Shown here: piece after piece, positions 43,518 through 52,110 of the stretch
Layout of the letters: every line of letters begins with the position of its first letter
Numbering within the stretch: position 1 is the first letter of the stretch
Assembly (NCBI GenBank): GCA_963611355.1
Contig: CAVDRM010000005.1
Coordinates: forward strand, 1 to 64,000
Source: CAVDRM01 sp963611355
Lineage (GTDB): Bacteria > Bacillota > Clostridia > Christensenellales > Aristaeellaceae
DNA: 64,000 nucleotides
Direction of reading: 5' to 3'
Translations under genes and position numbers: made by a program
The notes under the pieces: model-generated
Databases searched by the model: none
Seen by the model: the letters and a program-made list of their open reading frames with translations, nothing else
Told to the model about the DNA's origin: nothing

Positions 43518-44495
43518 TTATTCCGCCATATCCGTATAGCCGCGGGAAGCTAATTCTTCGGGCAATTCGATACCAAGGTCGTGCAGCACCTCGGAATTGA
43601 TGTACAGGGCGCTGTCGCGGATGGTTTCATAGGGGATGCTCTCGGCGCTTTCGCCTTTCAGGATGCGGGCGGCCATTTCGCCGGTCTGCCGTCCAAGCGC
43701 CACATAGTCCAAGCCCTCGGCGGCGGCGCAGCCGAGCGTCACCTGCTCGACCTCGCTGCCGAAGACGGGCTTGCCCGCCTGTTCCGCAGCGGCCAGCACA
43801 ACGGTCAGATAGCTGACCACGGTATTGTCCGTCAGCATGGACAGGCAGTCCACTTGGGGCAGCAGCGATTGTACAGCCTGAGAAATTTCGGCGCCTGAGG
43901 TCACCGTGCCGCAGACGATATCAAAGCCGTATTCGCCCGCCATCTCCTCATAGAGCGCGGCCTGCACCTCGCTGTTGGTCTCGGAGGTCGTATACAGCAG
44001 GCCAATTGTCTTGGCCTGCGGCAGGAGGGAGCGAATCATGGAAAGCTGGTTTTTGACGGGCAGCAGGTCGCTCGTGCCGGTTACAAGGCCGATGGGCGTT
44101 CCGTCGTCGTTCGCAAGACCCGCTTCAATGGGCGCGGAAACGGCGGTGTACACCACGGGGATGTCGGCCTTGGCGGACAGGACGGCGTTATAGGCCGTCT
44201 GTGCGCTGGGCGTTGCGATGGCGCAGATGAGACTGACATCTTGAGAAACAAAGGACTGCGCAATCTGCGTCGCCGTACCGCTGTCAGCCTGAGAATTGGA
44301 ATAAAGAACAGTCAGGTTTTCCCCTTCGACAAATCCTGCCTCGGCCAAGCCTTGCAAAAATCCCTCTCTGCAGTTGTCTAAGGAAGCGTGCTCGGCAAAC
44401 TGGGAAATGCCGATGGTCACATTTTCGGCCGTCGCAGCCGTAAGAGTCATCATCAGGGTCAGGGAAAGAACGAGCGCAAGCAGCTTTTTCATCAT
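43518..44495 (-). CDS. ABC transporter substrate-binding protein, TrpX-type
   Basis: 325 residues from the ATG at 44495 behind AAGGAGGAAACC. The signal peptide (about 1-23, MMKKLLALVLSLTLMMTLTAATA) lacks a lipobox Cys. The mature part is a two-lobed ABC_sub_bind (DUF534-type) protein: VTIGISQFAEHASLDNCREGFLQGLAEAGF, then SLICAIATPSAQTAYN, and VVYTAVSAPIEAGL near residue 125. TrpX proteins of this family are found under Trp T-boxes in Firmicutes. It is the first gene after the T-box. Confidence 0.88.
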   Translation of the reverse strand: MMKKLLALVLSLTLMMTLTAATAENVTIGISQFAEHASLDNCREGFLQGLAEAGFVEGENLTVLYSNSQADSGTATQIAQSFVSQDVSLICAIATPSAQTAYNAVLSAKADIPVVYTAVSAPIEAGLANDDGTPIGLVTGTSDLLPVKNQLSMIRSLLPQAKTIGLLYTTSETNSEVQAALYEEMAGEYGFDIVCGTVTSGAEISQAVQSLLPQVDCLSMLTDNTVVSYLTVVLAAAEQAGKPVFGSEVEQVTLGCAAAEGLDYVALGRQTGEMAARILKGESAESIPYETIRDSALYINSEVLHDLGIELPEELASRGYTDMAE

Positions 44496-44561
44496 GGTTT
44501 CCTCCTTCAAGTGTTCCGATTTTCGGAATGCTCTTGATGGTCAGACTGAGGGCTTTTTAAA

Positions 44562-44592
44562 CAAAAACGCCCCAAGCAAACGCTTGAGGCGG
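44562..44592 (-). terminator. T-box terminator hairpin
   Basis: On the minus strand CGCCTCAAGCG pairs with GCTTGGGGCG, followed by TTTTTGTTT. It competes with the antiterminator formed by the conserved T-box sequence just upstream. Confidence 0.85.
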
Positions 44593-44819
44593 ATGTACCG
44601 CGGTGCCACTCAATTTCGGCTTTGTAAAAAGCCCTCTTCTCCATGTGCCATCACACATGCCGCCTTGATAACGGGCGCAGTTCCCGTCACTCCCTACTCA
44701 TGTTCGGGAGCACCCTCGAAAGTCCATTCGGCAAGCGCCTCTGCACCGCGATTTCACCGGCCGCGATTCTCTGAGCCAGACGCCATCCTGCTTACTTCTC
44801 TTTCTCACAGGTTTGGTAT
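44562..44819 (-). promoter_or_regulatory. Tryptophan T-box riboswitch
   Basis: The minus-strand leader holds the hallmark T-box bulge sequence AGTGGCACCGCGG (44610-44598) directly before the terminator. Upstream is a long stem I region. In it, GAATGGAC places the triplet TGG (44726-44724) at the position and context of a specifier codon, which reads tryptophan. Uncharged tRNA-Trp would pair with it, stabilise the antiterminator and allow expression of the transporter when tryptophan is scarce. Confidence 0.9.
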
Positions 44820-44825
44820 GTGCGT

Positions 44826-44854
44826 ATGATACAGCGTCTTTTCTTATTTGTCAA
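44826..44854 (-). promoter_or_regulatory. SigA promoter of the T-box operon
   Basis: Minus strand TTGACA (44854-44849) and TATCAT (44831-44826) with a 17-base spacer. Confidence 0.8.
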
Positions 44855-44938
44855 CCGTGAATTTTGTTTTTTCACTGTACTGCCGAAAAGAAGCATGGAA
44901 AAAACGGGCTGAAATTTCAAAAAATATCTGTAGGGCAT

Positions 44939-44967
44939 TTGACATCGGCAGGATGGCTTATTATAAT
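44939..44967 (+). promoter_or_regulatory. Consensus SigA promoter of the NRPS cluster
   Basis: TTGACA (44939-44944) and TATAAT (44962-44967) with a 17-base spacer. It lies 41 bases before the NRPS ATG at 45008 and rules out more distal starts. Confidence 0.85.
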
Positions 44968-45007
44968 AAAATGCGGGTGACTTTTGCGAAAGAAGAGGGG
45001 CGTTGGC

Positions 45008-48000
45008 ATGAGCGAAACGATAAACAATTCAAAGTTTTTTTCGCTGACCAACAGTCAGATGAATATCTGGAGGCTTGAAACCGCCTTTCCCGACACGCCG
45101 CAAAACAATATCTGCTGTGCGTTGGAGGTCACGGGTCAGGTCGATTTGGCGCTGCTCAAAAAAGCCGCCGAAAGCGTCCTGTGCCGCGTGCCGGTTTTGC
45201 GCACCCGTATTTCGGTGCATGACGGAAAGCCTGAGCAGTATCTTGCGCCTGACTTTGAGCCGCAGCTTTCCGAATACGATTTTTCGCGGAATGCCGCAGG
45301 AGCGGAGGCATGGCTTCAGGCGGTCGCCTCTGCGCCCATGCGGGTGCGGGACGGAGCTTTATATTCCTGCGCCGTATACCGCGTGTCCTCCCGTGCGGGC
45401 GGCGTGATGCTGTGTATGCACCACCTGATTTCCGATGCGTGGGGACAGGGACTGCTGCTTCAGGCGATGGTGGATGCGTATCTGCGCCTTCTGCGCGGAG
45501 AAACGCTTTCCGACGATGCGATGCCCGATTATGCGGCGCACGTTGCGGAAGAAGAGGCGTACCTGCAATCCGAAAAGCATCAGGCGGATTCGGCGTTCTT
45601 TCGGGGAAAATTATCCTCTTTTCAGCCAAGCGGCGAAAAGCTGCCATGCTTCAGTCCGGTGGGAGAAAGGGTTTCCTTCCGTCTGCCGCGTATGCTGGCG
45701 CGGCTTGCGAATGTTTTCTGCGCCAATCAGCGCATGTCGCCCTTTCTTTTGTTCCTGTCCGCTCTGATGATTTACAAAAAGCGCGTGTCGGGCGAGGAAA
45801 AGCCCTGCATCGGCGTGCCTGTATTGGGTCGCCGCACCGTTCAGGATAAAAAAACGCCAGGCATGTTCGTTCAGACTTTGCCGATGGCGGCGGACGTGCC
45901 GCTTGACATGCCGTTTTCCCGCTTTATGGAAGGGCTGAATGAGCAGTGGTATGAGCTTTTGCGGCATGAGCGTCTGCCTTTTTCGGAACTCGAAGGCTTG
46001 ACGGGCGGCGCAACGCTGTTTGATACGGTGCTGTCCTTTCAGGCGGGCGTGACGACGGCGGCGGGAGATATGAAGGCTTCCTTTAACGGACGCTGGTATT
46101 ACAGCGGCTGTCAGACGGAAAAGCTGTGCCTGCACATTTCCTCGAACGGCGAACAGCTTACGCTGGATGCGGACTATTTAACGCAGTTTTACGAAAAGGC
46201 AGAGGCGGAAAAGCTCGTCCGGTCGCTGTTCACGATTTTGACCGCCGCCTTGGAAGCACCCGAAACGCCCTTGGGCGCGCTTCGGCTCATGGACACGGCG
46301 GAGGTAGACAGTACGCTGACGCTGTCGGGCGGTCAGGCTGCCAAGGGCAGTGTGCGGGAGACGCTTTTGCAGACCGCGCTGCGCTATCCAAGGCGCGCAG
46401 CAGTCATTGAGCGGGGCGAGCGAACGACTTACGAAACGCTGCTGAAAGATGCCGAAGCGCTTGCCGAACGGCTTCACGCGGGCGATGTATTATCCATAGA
46501 AGAAAAGCGCGGCAGGGCGCTCTTCACGACCATGTGCGCCGCGATGCTGGCGGGCGTTCCGTTCCTGCTGCCTGACCTGCATCAGCCTGCCGCAAGGCTT
46601 GAAAAAATTCGTGAAAAGGCGGATTCAACGGTTGTTTGGGCGGACGGCGCATTGCAGCGGCTTCGTCCGGCGGATGCTGTCAAGGGGGAACGGCCCGCCT
46701 ATTTTGTGGCGACTTCCGGCTCGACGGGCGAGCCGAAGCTGGTGGCGGTCGGGGAAAAGGCGCTGTTCAATTTCGCCGCGCAGATGGCGCCTTTTTACGG
46801 GCGGAGCGCCGTTCTCTCCCTGTGCAATGCGGCGTTTGACGCCTTCCTTATTGAAAGTGCGGCAGCCCTTCTGAATGCCCGCACCATCGTCATTGCATCT
46901 GAAGAAGAAATGAACGATCCGGACGCACTGGCGGCGCTCATGCGCTCCTATGACGCGGGCTTTGTGTCCATGACGCCCTCCCGCATGACGGCGTATTTGG
47001 AGAGCGAGCGCTTTCAAAGCGCCCTGTATCATGCGGAAAGCCTCGTGCTGGGCGGCGAACGCTTCCCGCAGACGCTGCTGAATCGCTTAAAACGCCTGAC
47101 GAATGCGCGAATCTATAACCAATACGGACCGACGGAGGCCACTGTATGCGTCAGCGCGAAGATGCTGAATGAGGCGGATGAAATTACCTGCGGTCATGCC
47201 CTGCCCGGCTGCCGCATCTATGTGCTGGACGATGCCCTGCGTCCCGTGCCGATGGGCGCTGCGGGCGAAATCTGCATTGCGGGCGATTGCCTTTCCCTGG
47301 GTTATTGGGGCGATGCGGAAAAGACCGACGCCGCGTTCGTCTCCACGGCGTTTGAGAAAAGACTTTACAGAACGGGCGACTTGGGGCGCATCAGCAAGCA
47401 GGGCGAGCTGATTTGCCTGGGGCGGCGGGACGGCCAGATTAAACTGAACGGCCGCCGCGTGGAGACGGGCGAAATCGAAGCGGCGCTGAAGGCACAGGAG
47501 GATGTACAGGATGCCTGTGTCGTGATGGGTAAAAACGGGCTGAATGCCTATATCGCCTGCTCAAGCCCCTTGGATGAGGCCAAGCTGCGGACGCGGCTCT
47601 TGGCTGTTTTGCCCGTTTATATGGTGCCGAAGCGCTTTATGTTCCTTTCCGCTCTGCCCATGACGCAGAACGGCAAGGTCGATGTCCGCGCCTTGCCGGA
47701 CATCAAAAGCGAGGCGGCACAGGCGGACGGCGAAACGGAACAGGCTGTCTTAAAGATATTCAGGGAAACCCTGCAGAATGACGACCTCGGTGTGACGGAC
47801 GATTATTTTAAGGCGGGCGGGGATTCCTTAAGCGCCCTGAAAACGCTGGCGCGGCTTCGGGAAACCCTGCATGCGGATTTGCCCGCGGCGGCGCTGCATG
47901 AATACAAAAGTGCGCGGGAGCTGGCGGCGGCGCTGCTGCCGAATCAGCGGAAAACACCGGAAAAACCGCACAATCAGTCTGATATTCCCGCCATCGAGCG

Positions 48001-51000
48001 GGATGAATATCCCCTTTCTCCGGCACAGGAGAACTTCTACGCGCTGATGCTGATGGACGGCCATGTTACCTATAATATGCCCGGCGCGTTTGAGGTGCGG
48101 GGGAAAATCGACGCCGACCGCCTTGAAAAGGCGTTCAACGACCTGCTTTCCCTGGACGAGCAGCTTCGTGTGTCCTTTGTGCAGCGGGACGGGCAGATTC
48201 TGGCCAAATATCAAAGCAAGGCGCACTTGACCCTTGAAAAGGCCGAGGGCAAAACATGGGAGGATGCCTTCCGCGCCTTTGTGCGGCCGTTTGATTTGAG
48301 CGCTGCGCCCCTGCTCCGCGCCGCCGTGTATACGGATGCGGAGGGCAGACAGACCCTCTTTATCGACATGCCGCACGTCGTGTCGGACGGCATCAGCGGG
48401 GCGCTGCTGGTGCGGCGGCTGGATGCGCTCTATCGGGGCGAGGGGGTGACGATGCCGCCGCTTCGCTACCGCGATTATGCGCTGCAAGCCGCTGAGCGTG
48501 CAGCGGATGAAAAAACGCTTGCATACTGGCGCGGTGAGCTTCGGGAATATCAGCGTGCGCCGGAATTTCCCATGGATTATCACACGGAGGAGTCTTCCGT
48601 CTGCGCCGTATTAAAGAGCACCCTTTCCAAAGAAACCTCCGACAAAACGGATGCCTTGGCGCGGGCGCTGGAGGTCACGCCGTATGCCGTCCTCTGCGCC
48701 GCGTTTATGCCGGTTATGGCACGGATTCGCGGGACGGACAGCCTGTGCATCGGGACGCCGATGGCCGGACGCGGCGGCGAATGGATGGATGTTTCCGGTC
48801 CGTTCGTCCGAACCCTCCCCTTAATGCTGAAAACGGAATCTACCTTTGCGGACACCGTGCGCGGGGTGTTCAAAAAAGCGCTGGGCGCACTCGACCATAT
48901 GGATATACGCCCTGCCGAGCTGATGCGCTTGTCCGGAAAAAGGAGCGGAGAAGCACTGTATGACACGCTGTTTTCCTTCCTGCCCGCCTCACCGGAGCAT
49001 TTTGAGCTGGGCGGCGTTCCGCTCATCAGGCAGGATTTTGCGTACGGCGCGGTGAAGGCGCTGCTTTCCCTGGAGACCGTGCGCGAGGACGATGGCTATC
49101 GGCTGGAGCTTTCCTTTGACGCCGCCCGCCTTGCCCATACAACGGCGGAATTTGTGCTGAGAGCGGTGACGGCGCTGCTGGAAAACGGCATTGCTTCGCC
49201 TGACCAACCGCTCACCATGCGTTCCATGCTGCCATCGGTCGACAGGGTACGCCTGTTTGACAGGCCGCGCAGACGGTCAACGCCCATCGACAGGGCGACC
49301 TTGCCGGAGCGCATCGAGGAGGTCGCACTGCTCATGCCGGGGCATGTGGCGGTGGTCAACACCTGCGGGTCGCTCACCTATCAGGAGCTTGTCCGCAAGG
49401 CACGGTCATTCGGCGCCTACCTTACGGAAAACGGTTTGCAGCAGGGCGAAAGCGTAGGCATCCTTTTGCACAGGGGCTTGGATTTGCTGCCCGCTCTGCT
49501 GGGCGTTTGGGCAGCGGGCTGCGCCTATCTGCCGCTGGACGCCTCTTTCCCTGCGGACAGGATGCTGCAGATGCTGAAAACGGCGAAGGCGCAGGTCGTG
49601 GTGACGGATGAGGCCATCCCCTTTGCGGAAAACGAGGGCATTCGGCTGCTCGCCCCCTGCTTTGACAGGCCGGAGCGCTTTTTGCCGCCGCCTGAGCCGG
49701 CATCACCAGCCTATATCCTCTTTACGTCCGGCTCGACGGGGACGCCGAAGGGGGTCGCTGTTCCGCATTCGGCGCTGTCCAATTTGGCGTCGGAGGCCGA
49801 GAGCTTATTGGCCGACTGCGGCACGGTTTTGTGCGCGACCTCGGATATGTTTGACGTGTTCGTCACCGAAACATGGCTGCCGCTCATTTTGGGGCGCACG
49901 GTGGTCATGGCAGATGACCAGCAGATGCTGATGCCAGTGCGTCTGGCGGGGGTAATCGATGCCTTTAAGGTCGATTTGATTCAGATGACCCCGTCCCGTA
50001 TGCGCTTGGGGCTGACCAGCCATGCGTTCAGAGGCAGCCTTCAGAATGTCCGCCGAATCCTGCTTATCGGCGAAGAGCTGACCCTTTCTCTGAAAAACGC
50101 GATACAGGCGCAGACCAAGGCGCGAATCATCAACCAGTACGGGCCGACGGAGGCGACCGTGCTTTGTTCATGGGTGGATGTGACAAACGAGAGCAGGCGC
50201 ATCACCATCGGCCGTCCCGATGCGAACTGCCGCTTCTATGCCTTGAACGAGCAGGGCGAACAAGTGCTGCCGCTGGCGCTGGGTGAATTGTACATCGCCG
50301 GTCAATGTCTGGCGCTGGGCTATGCGGGCAGGAAGGATTTGACGGACGGCAGCTTTGTGCCCGATTTGTTTTATTCAAACGAAAAAATGTATAAGACGGG
50401 CGATCTTGTGCGCCTGCTCCCCAACGGCGAATGGGCGTTTGCCGGACGGCGGGACGGACAAATCAAATTAGATGGGCACAGAATCGAATTAAGCGAACTG
50501 GAGAGCGCAGCGCTGGAAAGCGGCTGCGTACAGGAGGCGGCGGCGGTGGCCGTCCGCAGGGACGGAGAGGTGCAGGCGCTCCGCCTGTTTGTCGTCCCCT
50601 CGGAGAGCTATGACGAGCGGGCTTTGACGGCTGACATGAAAAAGCGCCTCCCTGTTTATATGCTCCCTGCGCGAATCGACACGCTGGGGGAAATCCCGCG
50701 TCTGGTGAGCGGGAAGACGGACAGGCGGGCACTGGAGCGTCTTCCCTTTGAGCGCAGGCAGCCCGCTGCAACCCTGAACGGGACAGAGGATTGGATTTCC
50801 GCGCTGTGGAAGCGGACACTGCGGCTTTCCGACATCGGGGATGACGATGATTTCTTCGCCTTGGGCGGCACCTCCTTAACGGCACTGATGGTGCTGAGCG
50901 GATACATCGAAAAGGATAAGCGCATGACGCTGGATGAGTTTTATCACGCCCCCACTTTACGCGCTCAGCGCGCCCTTTTAACAGGCGGCATTCCCGCCGT

Positions 51001-52105
51001 GCAGAGCGCAGGGAAGGCGCAAAAGCGCGAGAAGGCCGCTCTTCCCCGATACGCACCCGAAAAGCGGCATATGCGGCCGCCACACGGCGACATGCTGCTG
51101 ACGGGCGCCAGCGGCTTCCTGGGCGCACACGTCCTCAAGGAAATGCTCATGGCGGGCAACTTCATCGTCTGTCTCACGCGGGACGCGGACGGGCTGAAGG
51201 CAGCCGTTCGGGAATATTTCGGCGACAAGCTCATGGGCTTTAAAATCGTGCAGGGCGACGTGACCAAGCCGCGCTTCGGCCTTCCCTTCAGAGAATACGC
51301 AGACCTTGCCTTGCGGACAGGGCAGGTCATCCACTGCGCTGCGGACGTGCGCCATTATGCCGTGGATGACGGCATCCGGAACACGAATGTGCAGGGAACG
51401 CGGCATATCATTGATTTCTGCCTTGATGCGGAGGCGGCGCTCTGCCATGCATCCACCCTCAGCGTGGCGGGGACGCACGCGCCTCAGCCCTTCTGCCTGA
51501 GCGAGCGGGATGTATACATGGGGCAGAACGCCTTGGACAATGCCTATCTTGCTTCAAAATTATATGCGGAGGCCGCCGTCATTTCGGCGATGGAAAAGCA
51601 GGGCTTGGATGCGCAGATCATGCGCGTCGGGCGCCTGTGCGGCAGGGCGGAGGACGGAAAGTTTCAGAGAAACGCGGGCACAAATATGTTCTGCCGTCTT
51701 CTGCGCGGGCTTCATGAGGTCGGCTGCGTGCCGGAAAGCAGGCTTGGGGAACGGTTTGAGCTGACCCCCGTGGATGCCTGCGCCCGTGCGATGACGGTGC
51801 TCATGCAGGCAGACGGCGCCGTCTATCACTTGGCCTCGACAAAGACTTATACCTTGGGCGAGATGGCGAATGCGCTGGGGCTTCAGACCGTTTCGGATGC
51901 GGCCTTTACCCAGCTTTACAGGGAAAGGATGACTTCGTCCAGCTCTCCCAATCTGCCGACATTGGCGGTCTTCCTGTCCGCCGACGGGATGGAGCGAAAC
52001 GTAACGACCGATTTGAGCAGGACATTGGACGCACTGAAGGCTGCCGGCTTCATCTGGCCGGAGCCGCCGCTTGTCAGGCTTATCGGCGGGATGAAGGAGG
52101 CGTAA
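45008..52105 (+). CDS. Two-module NRPS with terminal reductase (C-A-T-C-A-T-R)
   Basis: 2365 residues. C1 has HHLISDAWG at 138-146; as a first domain it probably N-acylates the first residue. A1 has VATSGSTGEPK near 566 and NQYGPTEATVC near 706; T1 has GGDSLSA with Ser940. C2 has PHVVSDG, with Pro1122 instead of the first His of HHxxxDG. A2 has FTSGSTGTPKG near 1570 and NQYGPTEATVL. T2 has GGTSLTA with Ser1956. R (about 2028-2365) has the NADPH motif LLTGASGFLGAHVL and a YLASK catalytic pair near 2180. Reductive release gives a peptide aldehyde or alcohol. Aligning by eye to GrsA gives specificity residues D-A-I-S-V-G-Q-V-C for A1 and D-V-T-Q-L-G-Q-V-L for A2; neither was matched with confidence. 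The start follows GAGGGG. Confidence 0.93.
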   Translation: MSETINNSKFFSLTNSQMNIWRLETAFPDTPQNNICCALEVTGQVDLALLKKAAESVLCRVPVLRTRISVHDGKPEQYLAPDFEPQLSEYDFSRNAAGAEAWLQAVASAPMRVRDGALYSCAVYRVSSRAGGVMLCMHHLISDAWGQGLLLQAMVDAYLRLLRGETLSDDAMPDYAAHVAEEEAYLQSEKHQADSAFFRGKLSSFQPSGEKLPCFSPVGERVSFRLPRMLARLANVFCANQRMSPFLLFLSALMIYKKRVSGEEKPCIGVPVLGRRTVQDKKTPGMFVQTLPMAADVPLDMPFSRFMEGLNEQWYELLRHERLPFSELEGLTGGATLFDTVLSFQAGVTTAAGDMKASFNGRWYYSGCQTEKLCLHISSNGEQLTLDADYLTQFYEKAEAEKLVRSLFTILTAALEAPETPLGALRLMDTAEVDSTLTLSGGQAAKGSVRETLLQTALRYPRRAAVIERGERTTYETLLKDAEALAERLHAGDVLSIEEKRGRALFTTMCAAMLAGVPFLLPDLHQPAARLEKIREKADSTVVWADGALQRLRPADAVKGERPAYFVATSGSTGEPKLVAVGEKALFNFAAQMAPFYGRSAVLSLCNAAFDAFLIESAAALLNARTIVIASEEEMNDPDALAALMRSYDAGFVSMTPSRMTAYLESERFQSALYHAESLVLGGERFPQTLLNRLKRLTNARIYNQYGPTEATVCVSAKMLNEADEITCGHALPGCRIYVLDDALRPVPMGAAGEICIAGDCLSLGYWGDAEKTDAAFVSTAFEKRLYRTGDLGRISKQGELICLGRRDGQIKLNGRRVETGEIEAALKAQEDVQDACVVMGKNGLNAYIACSSPLDEAKLRTRLLAVLPVYMVPKRFMFLSALPMTQNGKVDVRALPDIKSEAAQADGETEQAVLKIFRETLQNDDLGVTDDYFKAGGDSLSALKTLARLRETLHADLPAAALHEYKSARELAAALLPNQRKTPEKPHNQSDIPAIERDEYPLSPAQENFYALMLMDGHVTYNMPGAFEVRGKIDADRLEKAFNDLLSLDEQLRVSFVQRDGQILAKYQSKAHLTLEKAEGKTWEDAFRAFVRPFDLSAAPLLRAAVYTDAEGRQTLFIDMPHVVSDGISGALLVRRLDALYRGEGVTMPPLRYRDYALQAAERAADEKTLAYWRGELREYQRAPEFPMDYHTEESSVCAVLKSTLSKETSDKTDALARALEVTPYAVLCAAFMPVMARIRGTDSLCIGTPMAGRGGEWMDVSGPFVRTLPLMLKTESTFADTVRGVFKKALGALDHMDIRPAELMRLSGKRSGEALYDTLFSFLPASPEHFELGGVPLIRQDFAYGAVKALLSLETVREDDGYRLELSFDAARLAHTTAEFVLRAVTALLENGIASPDQPLTMRSMLPSVDRVRLFDRPRRRSTPIDRATLPERIEEVALLMPGHVAVVNTCGSLTYQELVRKARSFGAYLTENGLQQGESVGILLHRGLDLLPALLGVWAAGCAYLPLDASFPADRMLQMLKTAKAQVVVTDEAIPFAENEGIRLLAPCFDRPERFLPPPEPASPAYILFTSGSTGTPKGVAVPHSALSNLASEAESLLADCGTVLCATSDMFDVFVTETWLPLILGRTVVMADDQQMLMPVRLAGVIDAFKVDLIQMTPSRMRLGLTSHAFRGSLQNVRRILLIGEELTLSLKNAIQAQTKARIINQYGPTEATVLCSWVDVTNESRRITIGRPDANCRFYALNEQGEQVLPLALGELYIAGQCLALGYAGRKDLTDGSFVPDLFYSNEKMYKTGDLVRLLPNGEWAFAGRRDGQIKLDGHRIELSELESAALESGCVQEAAAVAVRRDGEVQALRLFVVPSESYDERALTADMKKRLPVYMLPARIDTLGEIPRLVSGKTDRRALERLPFERRQPAATLNGTEDWISALWKRTLRLSDIGDDDDFFALGGTSLTALMVLSGYIEKDKRMTLDEFYHAPTLRAQRALLTGGIPAVQSAGKAQKREKAALPRYAPEKRHMRPPHGDMLLTGASGFLGAHVLKEMLMAGNFIVCLTRDADGLKAAVREYFGDKLMGFKIVQGDVTKPRFGLPFREYADLALRTGQVIHCAADVRHYAVDDGIRNTNVQGTRHIIDFCLDAEAALCHASTLSVAGTHAPQPFCLSERDVYMGQNALDNAYLASKLYAEAAVISAMEKQGLDAQIMRVGRLCGRAEDGKFQRNAGTNMFCRLLRGLHEVGCVPESRLGERFELTPVDACARAMTVLMQADGAVYHLASTKTYTLGEMANALGLQTVSDAAFTQLYRERMTSSSSPNLPTLAVFLSADGMERNVTTDLSRTLDALKAAGFIWPEPPLVRLIGGMKEA

Positions 52106-52110
52106 GAAGG

